64,000 nt of DNA from Candidatus Sphingobacterium stercorigallinarum (GTDB lineage: Bacteria > Bacteroidota > Bacteroidia > Sphingobacteriales > Sphingobacteriaceae). The notes under the pieces are model-generated. The model saw only the letters and a program-made list of their open reading frames with translations, was not told the origin of the DNA and searched no databases. The DNA lies in the NCBI GenBank assembly GCA_019115805.1, contig DXCW01000111.1:1-64000 (forward strand). Reading direction: 5' to 3'. Below are positions 51,197 through 62,179 of the stretch, piece after piece. The first letter of the stretch is position 1. The number at the start of each line of letters is the position of its first letter. The translations under genes and the position numbers were made by a program.

Positions 51197-52062
51197 TATT
51201 GAACAGCCTTACTCACCTCAATTGGCAAATCCGACTCCAATATCGACGCACCGTCACTGAACACCTTTCTATATTTATCGGCACGCATTTCCACACCTTC
51301 TAGTTTGTCATAACTTGATGCCGTAGAGATCATACACATCACCCCTCGCTCATTAAAATGCGCATACATATCCTGATTGGATTCCTTTATTTCCGGTCCG
51401 ATGTAAACAATCATCCGATTATAGGGAAGCCCAGATGTTTTAAACGCGTCAAGCGCCTCCGATGTACGGATATGCATAGAAAAATAGTGCTTAGGATTTC
51501 GGTCTAGATAGAACTGTGCTTGCGCTACATTATGCACCGTAACCCACACCCAGCTATACGCATCGTGGGCTTCTATAACCGAAGCAATAGCCGCTAAAGG
51601 CACATCTTTCTTATCAAGGTTTAAAATCGTTTTTCCTTTTGCCCACGATATCATTTCCTCCAGGGTATTGATTCTAAATTCAGTAACCTCTCCCTGATGA
51701 TTTTTTAAACGGAGTTTCTTCAGTTCGGCCCACGTATAGTCCGAGACTTTTCCCGTACCATTGGTGGTCCGATCCAGCGTCTCATCGTGCACCATTACGA
51801 TTACAGAATCTTTTGTCAGCCGAGGATCGACTTCGAAAATTGCAGTGGTATTTCTCAGTACAGCTTCCATTGCGGGTATCGAGTTTTCTGGGAGACCGTT
51901 CTCCATGGTTCCTCTATGTCCAGAGATGATCTTTTTACCCGGAGCGTACTCAAAATAACTATACATTTGCTCCGCGGTTTGAAAATCCAAACGATGGAGG
52001 TCTTGCCCATAGCTTTTCCAGCCAAAGCAGCACAGCAAAAATAAAATTGACAGTTTATTCAT
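51196..52062 (-). CDS. glycerophosphodiester phosphodiesterase family protein, secreted
   Basis: SGHRGTMENGLPENSIPAM, FEVDPRLTKDSVIVMVHDETLDRTTNG. Confidence 0.92.
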   Translation of the reverse strand: MNKLSILFLLCCFGWKSYGQDLHRLDFQTAEQMYSYFEYAPGKKIISGHRGTMENGLPENSIPAMEAVLRNTTAIFEVDPRLTKDSVIVMVHDETLDRTTNGTGKVSDYTWAELKKLRLKNHQGEVTEFRINTLEEMISWAKGKTILNLDKKDVPLAAIASVIEAHDAYSWVWVTVHNVAQAQFYLDRNPKHYFSMHIRTSEALDAFKTSGLPYNRMIVYIGPEIKESNQDMYAHFNERGVMCMISTASSYDKLEGVEMRADKYRKVFSDGASILESDLPIEVSKAVQ

Positions 52063-52130
52063 TTCTTAAATCTTTGATCATAACAGTATGCTTATGCCTT
52101 TACAACCCGTATTTCCCATAAGACATTATG

Positions 52131-53075
52131 CTAGAATAGCACCCTAGCGACAACGGGAAAATGATCTGACGGCAAGCGGCTTTCGTAGTTTTTAAAAGAA
52201 AGCTCCGATGGAAAATCTCCTTTTTTCACTTGTTCAACCTCTCCTGCCGGACGTCGGTATGATTCGGTTAATACCCCATAATGTAGGACCTCAATATCGT
52301 CTGAGACGAAGATATGATCAATCCGACTGTCGGTGAATAGCTGATCATCAAACGCGTTGAATGTACCGTTCCAGGCATATCGCTTCTGTGCCTTCACATA
52401 GGTGTCGCTCAAAAGAGTAGATTCCGCGAGAATGCGATAAATCGGGTTGTGCTGATCCACATTAAAATCGCCAGTAAGAATTACCATTTCATCTTCCTCG
52501 AGCATGTCCTGTATTCTTTTCAGTACCAATTCACTACTTTTTTCGCGCGCTTTTGTGCCCTGATGGTCCATATGTAAATTAAAAAACCACAGTCGCTTTC
52601 CGTTACGTTGATCCTCAACATGCGCATAAGTACAAATACGGGGCAACGCAGCATCCCAACCCACTGATGGTTTCTCTGGTGTTTGAGATAGCCAAAACAC
52701 ACCCGAATCCAGCAGTTTAAACCTATCTTTTTTATAAAAAATTGGGGCATATTCACCTTTGGTCTCTCCATCATCTCTACCGACACCAACATGGTCGTAT
52801 GCTTGCAATAAACTGTCCATATCTCCAAGCTGCTCGTGTAAAACTTCTTGGCAGCCGAATATATCATAGTCAATAAATTCAATCAAGGAGGTGACGACCG
52901 GCAATCGGTTTGGCCAACCGTTTCCTTTTTCCCTATCGGCCGCATTGTCGTATCGCACGTTATAGCTTCCTACTTTATATTCGCTTTGTTGCGCATTGGC
53001 CTCAAAGATGCCCAATAAAGTAAGTGTGACGGATAAGGTAATTAACGTAAAAATATGTTTTCTTTGTATACTCAT
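52131..53075 (-). CDS. endonuclease/exonuclease/phosphatase (EEP) family protein, secreted
   Basis: SYNVRYDNAADREKGNGWPNR, GDFNVDQHNPIY, SDHFPVVARV. Confidence 0.92.
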   Translation of the reverse strand: MSIQRKHIFTLITLSVTLTLLGIFEANAQQSEYKVGSYNVRYDNAADREKGNGWPNRLPVVTSLIEFIDYDIFGCQEVLHEQLGDMDSLLQAYDHVGVGRDDGETKGEYAPIFYKKDRFKLLDSGVFWLSQTPEKPSVGWDAALPRICTYAHVEDQRNGKRLWFFNLHMDHQGTKAREKSSELVLKRIQDMLEEDEMVILTGDFNVDQHNPIYRILAESTLLSDTYVKAQKRYAWNGTFNAFDDQLFTDSRIDHIFVSDDIEVLHYGVLTESYRRPAGEVEQVKKGDFPSELSFKNYESRLPSDHFPVVARVLF

Positions 53076-55363
53076 TTTGTATGGGTTGATTGTTGATCAT
53101 TAGAAAAAGAATAGGGCTTGGCTTGCTCACTCGTGCCTCGGTCGGTGTTCGGCACTCCAGTCATCTCGAACTCCAATTTTGCACCAGCTATCAAGTCTTC
53201 GTAACGCAAGTAATTGCGGTCGTAAAGCTCCCCGTTCAAAGTCAAGCGATCGACATACATCGCATCTAATGATTGATTATTTGCTTTGATTTCCACTTTA
53301 CGTCCATTTTCTAAATGGAGAATCACCTCATCAAATACTGGCGAACCGATTACGTATTCTCCGGTACCTGGCGCTACCGAGTAGAAGCCGAGGGCTGAAA
53401 ACACATACCAAGCTGACGTTTGTCCGTTATCCTCATCTCCGCAGTATCCATCGGGTGTCGGCTGATATAACTTATCCATAATCTTTCGTACCCAATACTG
53501 ACTCTTCCAGGGTTGTCCCGCATAGTTGTAGAGGTATGGCATGTGTTGGATGGGCTGATTGCCGTGTGCATATTGCCCCATATTCATGACCTGCATTTCC
53601 CTCATTTCGTGAATCATACTCCGACTATCCATCCCCATATAGCTGGGAATAACGAAAACGGTGTCTAACATAGATACAAATTCGTTTTCCCCTCCCATCA
53701 AATTGATCAATCCCTGAGGATCGTGAAATACGCAAAAGCTCCAATGCCAGGAATTCCCTTCTGTATAATTTCTAGACCAAGCGCTGGGATCAAAATCCAC
53801 TAAAAAATTTCCATCAGCATCTTTGGGCCTCATTAACTTCGTCTCCGGATCAAAGAGATTTTGATAATTCAACGCGCGCTCGCGATACACCTCTAATTCT
53901 GACTCTGGGCGGCCAATAGCTTTTCCATATTGATAAATACACCAATCATTGTAAGCGTATTCCAACGTCCTGGCCACATTTTGATTAATATCGACGCCAA
54001 AAGGAATATAACCGTATTGATTATACTCTTCATAACCGGTACGTCCGGTAGCCGATATAGAAGGGTGGACGTGATTAGCCCCGTGTTCCAAAGCCTCCCA
54101 TAATACGGCGGTATCATAACCTTTTCGTCCGGTTATAACCGCATCTGTAACGATAGAGGCCGAGTTGTTCCCAATCATCGATTCGCGATGTCCAGGACTT
54201 GCCCACTCCGGTAGGAAACCACTTTCTTTGTACGCATTCACCAAGCCCTCTTGCATATCGTCATTCATCGAAGGATAAAGTAAGTTCAAGAGCGGAAACA
54301 AACTACGGAAGGTGTCCCAAAAACCGGTATCGGTAAACATCGCACCGGGCAACACCTTCCCATTATATGGTGAATAATGTATACGATTGCCCGCCTCATC
54401 AAATTCTGTAAAATCTCTAGGGAATAACGTCGACCGGTATAATGCAGAATAAAACGTGCGAATACGGTCTAAATTCGAATCTCGCACCTCTACCCGTCCT
54501 AACACTTCGTTCCAATGATCCCTTCCCTCTTGCTTAATGTCCTCGAAGTCTTTTGCGGCTACTTCCTCTAGATTCCGTTCGGCCTGCTCCACACTGATAA
54601 AAGAAGACGCAACACGGGCAGAAATCACCTCTCCTCTTTCAGTCTGGAATCCGATGATGGCCCCAGTGTGATTTCCACTTACCTCATTCATGTCCCCTAC
54701 CTCCCCGTCTTTGACCGTATGATAGGAAATCGGTGTCTTATCAAAAACAATAACAAAGTAGTTCTTAAAATTGTCTGGGACCCCTCCACTATTTCTTGTT
54801 GAATAACCGACAATCTTGTTTTCTTCTGGGATAACCTGGACATGAGAATCTTTGTCAAACGCATCAACGACAACAAATGCCGAGTCCGTTTCTGGAAACG
54901 TAATCCTAAACATGTTCGCCCGTTGCGTAGGGGCAAATTCGGTAGTCACGTCGTAGTCTGCCAAATACACGCTGTAGTAATACGGTTTGGCAATCTCAGC
55001 TTTATGAGAAAACCAACTCGCTCTATTCTCCTCATCGAATTCCGGTTTACCGGTCATGGGCATGATAGAAAACTGTCCATAGTCGTTATTCCAAGGACTG
55101 GGCTGGTGAGTTTGCTTAAATCCTCTAATTTTATCCGCGGTATACGTATACACCCAACCGTCTCCCATTTTACCGGTCTGAGGTGTCCAAAAGTTCATTC
55201 CCCAAGGCCGAGCAATCGCTGGATACGTATTCCCATGGGACAATTCAAATTTCGATTGCGTACCGATCAGCGGATTGACATAATCAACCGGAGAAAATTC
55301 CTGAGCGAATCCACGCAGTAGGAAAAGCAGTACAATAGCAATAAAAGTTAGCGTCGTTTTCAT
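53072..55363 (-). CDS. GH92 family glycosyl hydrolase (alpha-mannosidase), secreted
   Basis: [63 protein letters not shown]. Confidence 0.96.
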   Translation of the reverse strand: MKTTLTFIAIVLLFLLRGFAQEFSPVDYVNPLIGTQSKFELSHGNTYPAIARPWGMNFWTPQTGKMGDGWVYTYTADKIRGFKQTHQPSPWNNDYGQFSIMPMTGKPEFDEENRASWFSHKAEIAKPYYYSVYLADYDVTTEFAPTQRANMFRITFPETDSAFVVVDAFDKDSHVQVIPEENKIVGYSTRNSGGVPDNFKNYFVIVFDKTPISYHTVKDGEVGDMNEVSGNHTGAIIGFQTERGEVISARVASSFISVEQAERNLEEVAAKDFEDIKQEGRDHWNEVLGRVEVRDSNLDRIRTFYSALYRSTLFPRDFTEFDEAGNRIHYSPYNGKVLPGAMFTDTGFWDTFRSLFPLLNLLYPSMNDDMQEGLVNAYKESGFLPEWASPGHRESMIGNNSASIVTDAVITGRKGYDTAVLWEALEHGANHVHPSISATGRTGYEEYNQYGYIPFGVDINQNVARTLEYAYNDWCIYQYGKAIGRPESELEVYRERALNYQNLFDPETKLMRPKDADGNFLVDFDPSAWSRNYTEGNSWHWSFCVFHDPQGLINLMGGENEFVSMLDTVFVIPSYMGMDSRSMIHEMREMQVMNMGQYAHGNQPIQHMPYLYNYAGQPWKSQYWVRKIMDKLYQPTPDGYCGDEDNGQTSAWYVFSALGFYSVAPGTGEYVIGSPVFDEVILHLENGRKVEIKANNQSLDAMYVDRLTLNGELYDRNYLRYEDLIAGAKLEFEMTGVPNTDRGTSEQAKPYSFSNDQQSTHTK

Positions 55364-55432
55364 ATAGGTCTATTTAGATAATGCAAGTTAAGAAAATAAT
55401 GCTAAATCGAATTTGCTATATAAAAATATGGC

Positions 55433-55460
55433 AAAAAAAAACCACCCGAAAGGGTGGTTT
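55433..55460 (-). terminator. intrinsic terminator downstream of rplT
   Basis: Minus strand AAACCACCCTTTCGGGTGGTTTTTTTTTG. Confidence 0.85.
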
Positions 55461-55492
55461 AAGAATATCTAACAAAACGAAGCGATTAAACT

Positions 55493-55837
55493 TTATTTTA
55501 CTGCGTCGACTACTGCTTTAAACGCTTCTGGATTATTCATAGCAAGATCCGCTAGTACCTTACGGTTTAATCCGACATTTTTCGCGTTTAATTTACCAAT
55601 CAATTGGGAATATGAAATTCCATGCTCGCGTGCACCAGCATTGATACGCTGGATCCATAAAGCTCTAAATTCGCGTTTTTTAGTTTTACGGTCGCGATAA
55701 GCGTACTGTAAACCTTTTTCTACTGTGTTTTTCGCAATGGTGTAAACCTTACTGCGTGATCCGTAATAGCCTTTAGCTAATTTCAGGATTCTTTTCCGTC
55801 TTCTTCTCGAAGCAACTGCGTTAACCGAACGTGGCAT
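55493..55837 (-). CDS. rplT: 50S ribosomal protein L20
   Basis: [35 protein letters not shown]. Confidence 0.98.
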   Translation of the reverse strand: MPRSVNAVASRRRRKRILKLAKGYYGSRSKVYTIAKNTVEKGLQYAYRDRKTKKREFRALWIQRINAGAREHGISYSQLIGKLNAKNVGLNRKVLADLAMNNPEAFKAVVDAVK

Positions 55838-55935
55838 ATTTATTAAAGTTCAATTTGGTAAAAGGTGTCGCGTTTTCCAGCGAACTTACGACCCGATACC
55901 CGGTTAAAAAAAATTATTAATTAAAAATGTTACGA

Positions 55936-56136
55936 CTATTTACCGATACCCAACATACGTTTCACGTTGCCGGAATCTGCGTCAGTCACATAACTTGTTT
56001 GCGTTAAGTTACGTTTTTGTTTTGTGGTCTTTTTAGTCAAGATGTGGCTTTTGTAAGCACTTTTTCTTGCGATTTTACCTGTTCCAGTCAATTTAAAGCG
56101 TTTTTTCGCGCTGGAATTGGTTTTGATCTTTGGCAT
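55936..56136 (-). CDS. rpmI: 50S ribosomal protein L35
   Basis: [36 protein letters not shown]. Confidence 0.98.
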   Translation of the reverse strand: MPKIKTNSSAKKRFKLTGTGKIARKSAYKSHILTKKTTKQKRNLTQTSYVTDADSGNVKRMLGIGK

Positions 56137-56175
56137 AATACTTATCTATTATATACTCGAATTGTTAGCTATTCT

Positions 56176-56742
56176 CTATTTTTTTACTGTTTTGGGAGCT
56201 AATGTTAAGAACATCCGCTTTCCCTCCAATTTTGGAAGCAATTCTACTTTACCGTAGTCCTCCAAGGCTTGCGCAAAACGGAGCAACAAAATCTCTCCTT
56301 GCTCTTTAAACACAATTGCACGTCCTTTAAAATGCACGTATGCGCGAACTTTTTCTCCGGCTTCCAGAAATCGAATAGCATGTTTAAGTTTGAACTCAAA
56401 GTCATGCTCATTGGTATTCGGTCCAAAACGAATCTCTTTAATCACCGTTTGCTTCGCATTGGCCTTGATTTCCTTTTGCTTTTTCTTTTGTTCGTATACG
56501 AATTTACTGTAGTCTATAATCTTACAAACAGGAGGCGTAGCATTTGGAGAAATTTCAACCAAGTCCAATTCCAATTCATCTGCAAGTTGAATTGCTTTTC
56601 GAGTCGGATATAATCCTTGCTCTACATTGTCACCTACCAAACGAACTTCCGGGACCCGGATATTTTCGTTGATACGGTGTTCTGGTTCTTTCTTCCTAAA
56701 CGGGCCTCTGCCCCTATTGCCGAAATTGTTACTTCTTGCCAA
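56176..56742 (-). CDS. infC: translation initiation factor IF-3
   Basis: [36 protein letters not shown] start. Confidence 0.97.
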   Translation of the reverse strand: MARSNNFGNRGRGPFRKKEPEHRINENIRVPEVRLVGDNVEQGLYPTRKAIQLADELELDLVEISPNATPPVCKIIDYSKFVYEQKKKQKEIKANAKQTVIKEIRFGPNTNEHDFEFKLKHAIRFLEAGEKVRAYVHFKGRAIVFKEQGEILLLRFAQALEDYGKVELLPKLEGKRMFLTLAPKTVKK

Positions 56743-56756
56743 ATGTTTCCTTTTTA

Positions 56757-58682
56757 TTAAACCGTTATTTCTTTGATTAATATCTCTTTAAATTCCTCCG
56801 GCGTTATTGATCCTAAATCAACACCACCGTGCTTGCGCACCGAGATTTTGCCGCTCTCCATTTCCTGCTCTCCTACGATCACCATGTAAGGCATCTTCTT
56901 TACTTCAGCATCTCGAATCTTCCGACCGACCTTCTCATCGCGCAAGTCAATCAGACCGCGAATATCGGAATTATTTAACGATTCTAAAAGCTTTTGCGCA
57001 TATTCTTCGTATTTTTCTGACACTGGCAAGACGATAAACTGCTCTGGAGCAAGCCATAACGGAAAATGTCCCCCGCAATGCTCAATCAAAACAGCCACAA
57101 ATCGCTCCAGTGACCCAAACGGTGCTCGGTGAATCATGACCGGACGATGCTTCTGATTATCGCTACCGGTATATTCCAGTTCGAAACGCTCCGGGAGATT
57201 ATAATCTACCTGAATGGTCCCTAACTGCCATTTCCTCCCTAGCGCATCTTTAACCATGAAATCCAACTTCGGTCCATAAAATGCCGCTTCACCATACTCC
57301 ACCACTGTGGGTAATCCTTTTTCTTCCGCAGATTCTACAATTGCCGTTTCTGCTAAAAGCCAGTTCTCATCACTTCCGATGTATTTGGTTTTGTTCTCCG
57401 GATCTCGCAACGAAATCTGAGCCGTGAATTCGTTAAATCCCAGCGCACTAAACACATACAACACCAGGTCGATCACCTTTTTAAATTCGTCTTTTACCTG
57501 ATCAGGACGACAGAATAAATGCGCATCATCTTGTGTAAAGCCACGGACACGAGTCAGCCCGTGCAACTCTCCAGATTGCTCATACCGATAGACGGTACCA
57601 AATTCTGCAAAGCGAACAGGAAGGTCCTTATAGGATCGGGGCTTCGTCTTATAAATCTCGCAATGATGAGGACAATTCATTGGTTTCAATAAAAACTCCT
57701 CTCCCTCCACCGGTGTTTGAATAGGCTGAAAGGAATCTGCTCCATATTTCTCATAATGCCCCGAGGTGATGTATAGTTGTTTATGCCCAATATGTGGGGT
57801 AACTACCGGTTCATAGCCCGCTTTTATTTGCGCTCGCTGTAAAAAATCTTGAAGCTTCTGCCGCAACGCAGCTCCCTTAGGAAGCCATAGCGGAAGCCCC
57901 ATTCCAACTTTTTCAGAAAAAGCAAAAAGCTCTAATTCTCGACCAAGCTTCCGATGGTCTCGCTTTTTCGCTTCTTCCACGAACTTCAAGTACTCGGTCA
58001 ACTCAGAAGCTTTGGGAAAAGTGACGCCATAAATACGGGTCAGTTGTTTACGTGTTTCATCACCCCGCCAATACGCGCCAGCTACATTCGTCAATTTGAC
58101 GGCCTTAATGAAGCCAGTATGAGGTATATGCGGACCTCGACACAGATCAGTAAACGCTCCCTGCGTGTAGAACGTAATCTTTCCATCTTCAAGGTCTTTG
58201 ATTAAATCCAGCTTATACTCATCCCCTTTTTCTTGGAAGTAAGATAAGGCATCAGCTTTCGAAACTGCTTTTCTTTCGAAGTGCTCTTTTTGCTTCGCTA
58301 ATGCGATGATTTTGTCTTCTATTTTCTTGAAATCATCCGAGGAAAATTCGCGATCGCCAAAATCTACGTCATAGTAAAATCCCGTTTCGATAGCCGGCCC
58401 TATACCAAATTTAACACCGGGGTACAAACTTTCCAACGCCTCTGCCAGTAAATGTGCAGAAGAGTGCCAAAACGTCGATTTCCCTTGATCGTCTTTCCAA
58501 GTTAATAATTTCAATTTCGCATCCGCCTCAATAGGACGAGATACGTCCCACACCTCTCCATTCACTTCCGCGGCCAACACGTTTCGTGCTAATCCTTCAG
58601 AAATCGATTGCGCCACTTGAAAAGAGGTAATTCCGTTCTCATATTGACGGACCGATCCATCAGGCAAAGTAATATTAATCAT
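56757..58682 (-). CDS. thrS: threonyl-tRNA synthetase
   Basis: TGS domain, [22 protein letters not shown]; 641 aa. Confidence 0.98.
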   Translation of the reverse strand: MINITLPDGSVRQYENGITSFQVAQSISEGLARNVLAAEVNGEVWDVSRPIEADAKLKLLTWKDDQGKSTFWHSSAHLLAEALESLYPGVKFGIGPAIETGFYYDVDFGDREFSSDDFKKIEDKIIALAKQKEHFERKAVSKADALSYFQEKGDEYKLDLIKDLEDGKITFYTQGAFTDLCRGPHIPHTGFIKAVKLTNVAGAYWRGDETRKQLTRIYGVTFPKASELTEYLKFVEEAKKRDHRKLGRELELFAFSEKVGMGLPLWLPKGAALRQKLQDFLQRAQIKAGYEPVVTPHIGHKQLYITSGHYEKYGADSFQPIQTPVEGEEFLLKPMNCPHHCEIYKTKPRSYKDLPVRFAEFGTVYRYEQSGELHGLTRVRGFTQDDAHLFCRPDQVKDEFKKVIDLVLYVFSALGFNEFTAQISLRDPENKTKYIGSDENWLLAETAIVESAEEKGLPTVVEYGEAAFYGPKLDFMVKDALGRKWQLGTIQVDYNLPERFELEYTGSDNQKHRPVMIHRAPFGSLERFVAVLIEHCGGHFPLWLAPEQFIVLPVSEKYEEYAQKLLESLNNSDIRGLIDLRDEKVGRKIRDAEVKKMPYMVIVGEQEMESGKISVRKHGGVDLGSITPEEFKEILIKEITV

Positions 58683-58792
58683 TTACAACATGACTTAAAG
58701 TGATAAAAATGCACGACCTTTCCAATGTTCACAAACACATTAGTGAGCAAAAGCCGCACCTACAATACAGTGTTGACAAAATTATAGAATAT

Positions 58793-58807
58793 TTCGTGCA
58801 ACACGAA
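58793..58807. promoter_or_regulatory. inverted repeat TTCGTG-CAA-CACGAA in the thrS upstream region
   Basis: Exact 6-bp arms immediately upstream of minus-strand TAATTTTG. Confidence 0.4.
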
Positions 58808-59031
58808 ACTTTTACCTCGTGAAAAGGCGGCAAACTCAAAATCAAAAATCATTTCGAAATCGCTGTTAAAATATACGTAGAAAACGAGACCCCAAACCTT
58901 CTCTCAATGGAGCTGCGCCCTGTCCTTTATGAAACGCCCCTTAAAATAGACATCCGGATTTGGATCCGTGCGCGTCCGGCGGAAACGCTTTCAGTATTTT
59001 TTTGTTACTTTTGCCAATTAATTGCTCATCA

Positions 59032-59655
59032 ATGTCACAACAGGTTCCAGAAGACGGCACATATCTTCCGCTCATGGAAGAGTTCTACACCATTCAGGGA
59101 GAAGGGTACCATACCGGAAAAGCGGCTTATTTCATCCGATTAGGCGGATGTGATGTCGGCTGCCACTGGTGCGATGTAAAAGAAAGCTGGGACGCGGATC
59201 TACATCCGCTAACATCGGCTGATACAATCGTAAAAAATGCGCAGCAATATGCCGCCAAAACAGTGGTCGTCACGGGCGGCGAACCGCTTTTATATAATCT
59301 TACTTATTTAACTCAGCAACTGAAAGAGGCTGGAATAAAGATTTTCTTAGAAACTTCCGGTGCTTATCCCTTAACAGGGTATTGGGACTGGATTTGTTTG
59401 TCTCCCAAAAAGTTTAAGGCCCCGCGCCAAGAAGTACTTAGCGCAGCCGGAGAGTTGAAGGTGATTGTCTTCAACACGAGTGATTTCAAATGGGCCGAGG
59501 ACCACGCTCGTTACGTGAGTAGCGATTGCAAACTCTATCTTCAGCCGGAATGGTCGAAGGCCTCAGAGGTTACTCCGAAGATTATAAATTACGTGATGGA
59601 GAACCCACGCTGGGAAATTTCGTTACAAACACATAAATATTTGAACATCCCATAA
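59032..59655 (+). CDS. queE: 7-carboxy-7-deazaguanine synthase
   Basis: Radical SAM CDVGCHWC (Cx3Cx2C); FYTIQGEGYHTGKAAYFIRLGGC; track start at 58960 is upstream of the promoter-like TACTTTTG at 59006. Confidence 0.92.
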   Translation: MSQQVPEDGTYLPLMEEFYTIQGEGYHTGKAAYFIRLGGCDVGCHWCDVKESWDADLHPLTSADTIVKNAQQYAAKTVVVTGGEPLLYNLTYLTQQLKEAGIKIFLETSGAYPLTGYWDWICLSPKKFKAPRQEVLSAAGELKVIVFNTSDFKWAEDHARYVSSDCKLYLQPEWSKASEVTPKIINYVMENPRWEISLQTHKYLNIP

Positions 59656-59676
59656 AGCCCTGCAGCCGATACCGGA

Positions 59677-61095
59677 CTAGTAAGTCGGCCAGAAGGGGAA
59701 CAGTGGATGTTCTTCTCGAGCAGCGGACATGATCTCCATCGCTTGTTGTACCAATTCAGGATGCGCTTCAGCTATATCCCGTTGTTCGCCGATATCGGTT
59801 GGCAAATGATACAATTCGACGGGAGCCTCCGCCCCCCTCAACGCATTCATGCGTACCGCTTTGTAGTCACCGATACGCACCGCTTGGCGTCCTCCTTGTT
59901 CATGAAACTCCCAATATAGATACGGATGAGTTTGTTGCCCCGCCTCTCCTATTAGGGTAGGTAAAAAACTGATTCCATCGCTTTGAGGCAAAGAGTCAGC
60001 TTGCGCAAGTTGCAATAGTGTAGGACCTATATCCCAAAACGCAGCGACGTGGTGAACGATTTGCTCCCGATCAACCCGATCCGGCCAATGCACAATCAAG
60101 GGGACTCGTATCCCCCCTTCGTACAGGTCTCTTTTATAGCCGCGCAAATTTCCTGAACTTTGAAAATACATCGGGTCAGCACCGCCCTCTTGATGTGCAC
60201 CGTTATCACTGGTAAAAATAATGATGGTGTTATCTAATATTCCTTCTTCCTCTAATGTTTCCACAAGCTGTCCTACATGCCGATCCAGTCGAGCTACCAT
60301 AGCAGCAAACGTGGCTCTCGGTTGCTCTTGGGAGCTGTATCCAATCGGCGCTCCCGGACCGTAATCACTACCTTTGAAGGGAGTCTCATCAAATCGTCCT
60401 TTGTATTTCTGAAACAAACTATCCTCAGGCACGACCAATTCGGCATGAGGAAGAGGCGTAGGCACAAAAAGGAAAAATGGCTCTTGACTGTGTGCTCGTA
60501 TAAAAGCTAATGCACGGGTTTGGATTAGGTCTGGCGCGTAGATTTGCGGATCCGCCGTATTGTTCCCTTCCAATTCGATTCGCTGGTCATTGTGCCATAG
60601 GTGGTTAGGGTAATAACGATGCGCTTCTCTTTGACAATTGTAACCAAAGAACTCATCAAAACCCCGCCTATTAGGATCACCGCTCGTTCCGACCATACCC
60701 AGCCCCCATTTGCCAAATGCTCCAGTCTGGTATCCACTCTGTTGCAAGCGTTCAGCAAAAGTGACCACATTTTCCGCTAAAGGCTCCTGGCCCTCAGGCT
60801 GAATCTCTTTATTCCCGCGGATATAAGTATGACCGGTATGCTGTCCCGTTAAAAGAGCGGATCGTGACGGCGCACACACGGGCGCCCCCGAATAGAAGTC
60901 TGTAAACAACAAACCGTTCTTAGCTAACCGATCAATATGAGGGGTCTCTATTTTGGTTTGTCCATAGACGCCAAGGTCCCCATACCCCAAATCATCCGCT
61001 AAAATAAAGACGATATTTGGCCGGTTTTGCCCCACCGCAATGTCCTGACACACCGTAGCGAGTAACGTTAGCCCGAAGTATATTAACGCCCTCAT
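59677..61095 (-). CDS. sulfatase (type I, Cys-type), secreted
   Basis: APVCAPSRSALLTGQHTGHT (CxPSR); RPNIVFILADDLGYGDLGVYG. Confidence 0.95.
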   Translation of the reverse strand: MRALIYFGLTLLATVCQDIAVGQNRPNIVFILADDLGYGDLGVYGQTKIETPHIDRLAKNGLLFTDFYSGAPVCAPSRSALLTGQHTGHTYIRGNKEIQPEGQEPLAENVVTFAERLQQSGYQTGAFGKWGLGMVGTSGDPNRRGFDEFFGYNCQREAHRYYPNHLWHNDQRIELEGNNTADPQIYAPDLIQTRALAFIRAHSQEPFFLFVPTPLPHAELVVPEDSLFQKYKGRFDETPFKGSDYGPGAPIGYSSQEQPRATFAAMVARLDRHVGQLVETLEEEGILDNTIIIFTSDNGAHQEGGADPMYFQSSGNLRGYKRDLYEGGIRVPLIVHWPDRVDREQIVHHVAAFWDIGPTLLQLAQADSLPQSDGISFLPTLIGEAGQQTHPYLYWEFHEQGGRQAVRIGDYKAVRMNALRGAEAPVELYHLPTDIGEQRDIAEAHPELVQQAMEIMSAAREEHPLFPFWPTY

Positions 61096-61098
61096 AAA

Positions 61099-62172
61099 TT
61101 AAAGCGAAACAATCTGGCCGGTGAGTACCGATTGATCACAAGCCAACGCAATTTTCAGACTATTCAATGCATCATCCATTGACCGGTGTAAGTCCAAATC
61201 CTCCCGAATTGCTTGTAAAAAATAACGCTGTTCCCGGTTACACAATTCTTGGTGATCCGGTTCATCATGTAAATCAACCCACTGGTCTTCTCGAGTAAAA
61301 CGATTCTTGGCATCGATTTCCGCATAATGCACCTTTAGGGATTCTGTTTTGGTGTGGGATTCAACCGTATCGGATTGACCCGAGGCAGAAGCCTCTTTAG
61401 CCACTATAGAAACGGACCCCTTCGGTCCGAATACATCCTTAATAAAGAAGGCGGTTTCGCTGATCATCGGCCCCCACCCCGCTTCATACCACCCCACACT
61501 CCCGTCACTAAAACGGATTTGTAGTTGACCGTAATTGTAGCGTTCTGTCGGTATATCGTCTGTGAGCCGTGCACCAATTGCAGAAACCGATACCGGCTTG
61601 GCATCGGTCATCTGGCACATCACATCAATATAATGCACACCACAATCGACAATCGGGCTCAAGCTTTCCATCAAATTCCGATGCACATCCCACATGTGCC
61701 CCTCACTTTGTTGATTCAAGTTCATCCGCATGACCAATGGGTATCCCATTGATCTCCCAATTTCAATAAATTTAATCCAGGAAGGATGATGGCGAAGAAT
61801 GTACCCCACCACTAATTTTTTATCAGCCTGCTTCGCGGCATCTATTACGGCCTCAGCCCCCGCAACGGTATCGGCTAGTGGCTTCTCCACAAACACATGC
61901 GCTCCAGCCTGAAACGCCTTAATGGCGTACTCCTCGTGTGTGTCTGGATAGGTGGAAATACAGACCGCGTCTGGACGGGCTGCCGCTAAGGCTTCATCAT
62001 AGTCATCGTACAACGGATAATCTGCACCTAAAGCCTTGTTTAGTGCTACTTTACTATCTCGCCTAGAGACCAAACCCACAATTTCGAAATCCTCCATGTC
62101 GTGATAGGCTTGTGCATGAGATGCCCCCATGTTTCCACACCCGACCACAAGTATTTTAATTTTATTGTTCAT
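61099..62172 (-). CDS. Gfo/Idh/MocA family oxidoreductase (no signal peptide seen)
   Basis: ILVVGCGNMGASHAQAY; FVEKPLADTVAGAEAVIDAAK. Confidence 0.93.
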   Translation of the reverse strand: MNNKIKILVVGCGNMGASHAQAYHDMEDFEIVGLVSRRDSKVALNKALGADYPLYDDYDEALAAARPDAVCISTYPDTHEEYAIKAFQAGAHVFVEKPLADTVAGAEAVIDAAKQADKKLVVGYILRHHPSWIKFIEIGRSMGYPLVMRMNLNQQSEGHMWDVHRNLMESLSPIVDCGVHYIDVMCQMTDAKPVSVSAIGARLTDDIPTERYNYGQLQIRFSDGSVGWYEAGWGPMISETAFFIKDVFGPKGSVSIVAKEASASGQSDTVESHTKTESLKVHYAEIDAKNRFTREDQWVDLHDEPDHQELCNREQRYFLQAIREDLDLHRSMDDALNSLKIALACDQSVLTGQIVSL

Positions 62173-62179
62173 CTTTGTT

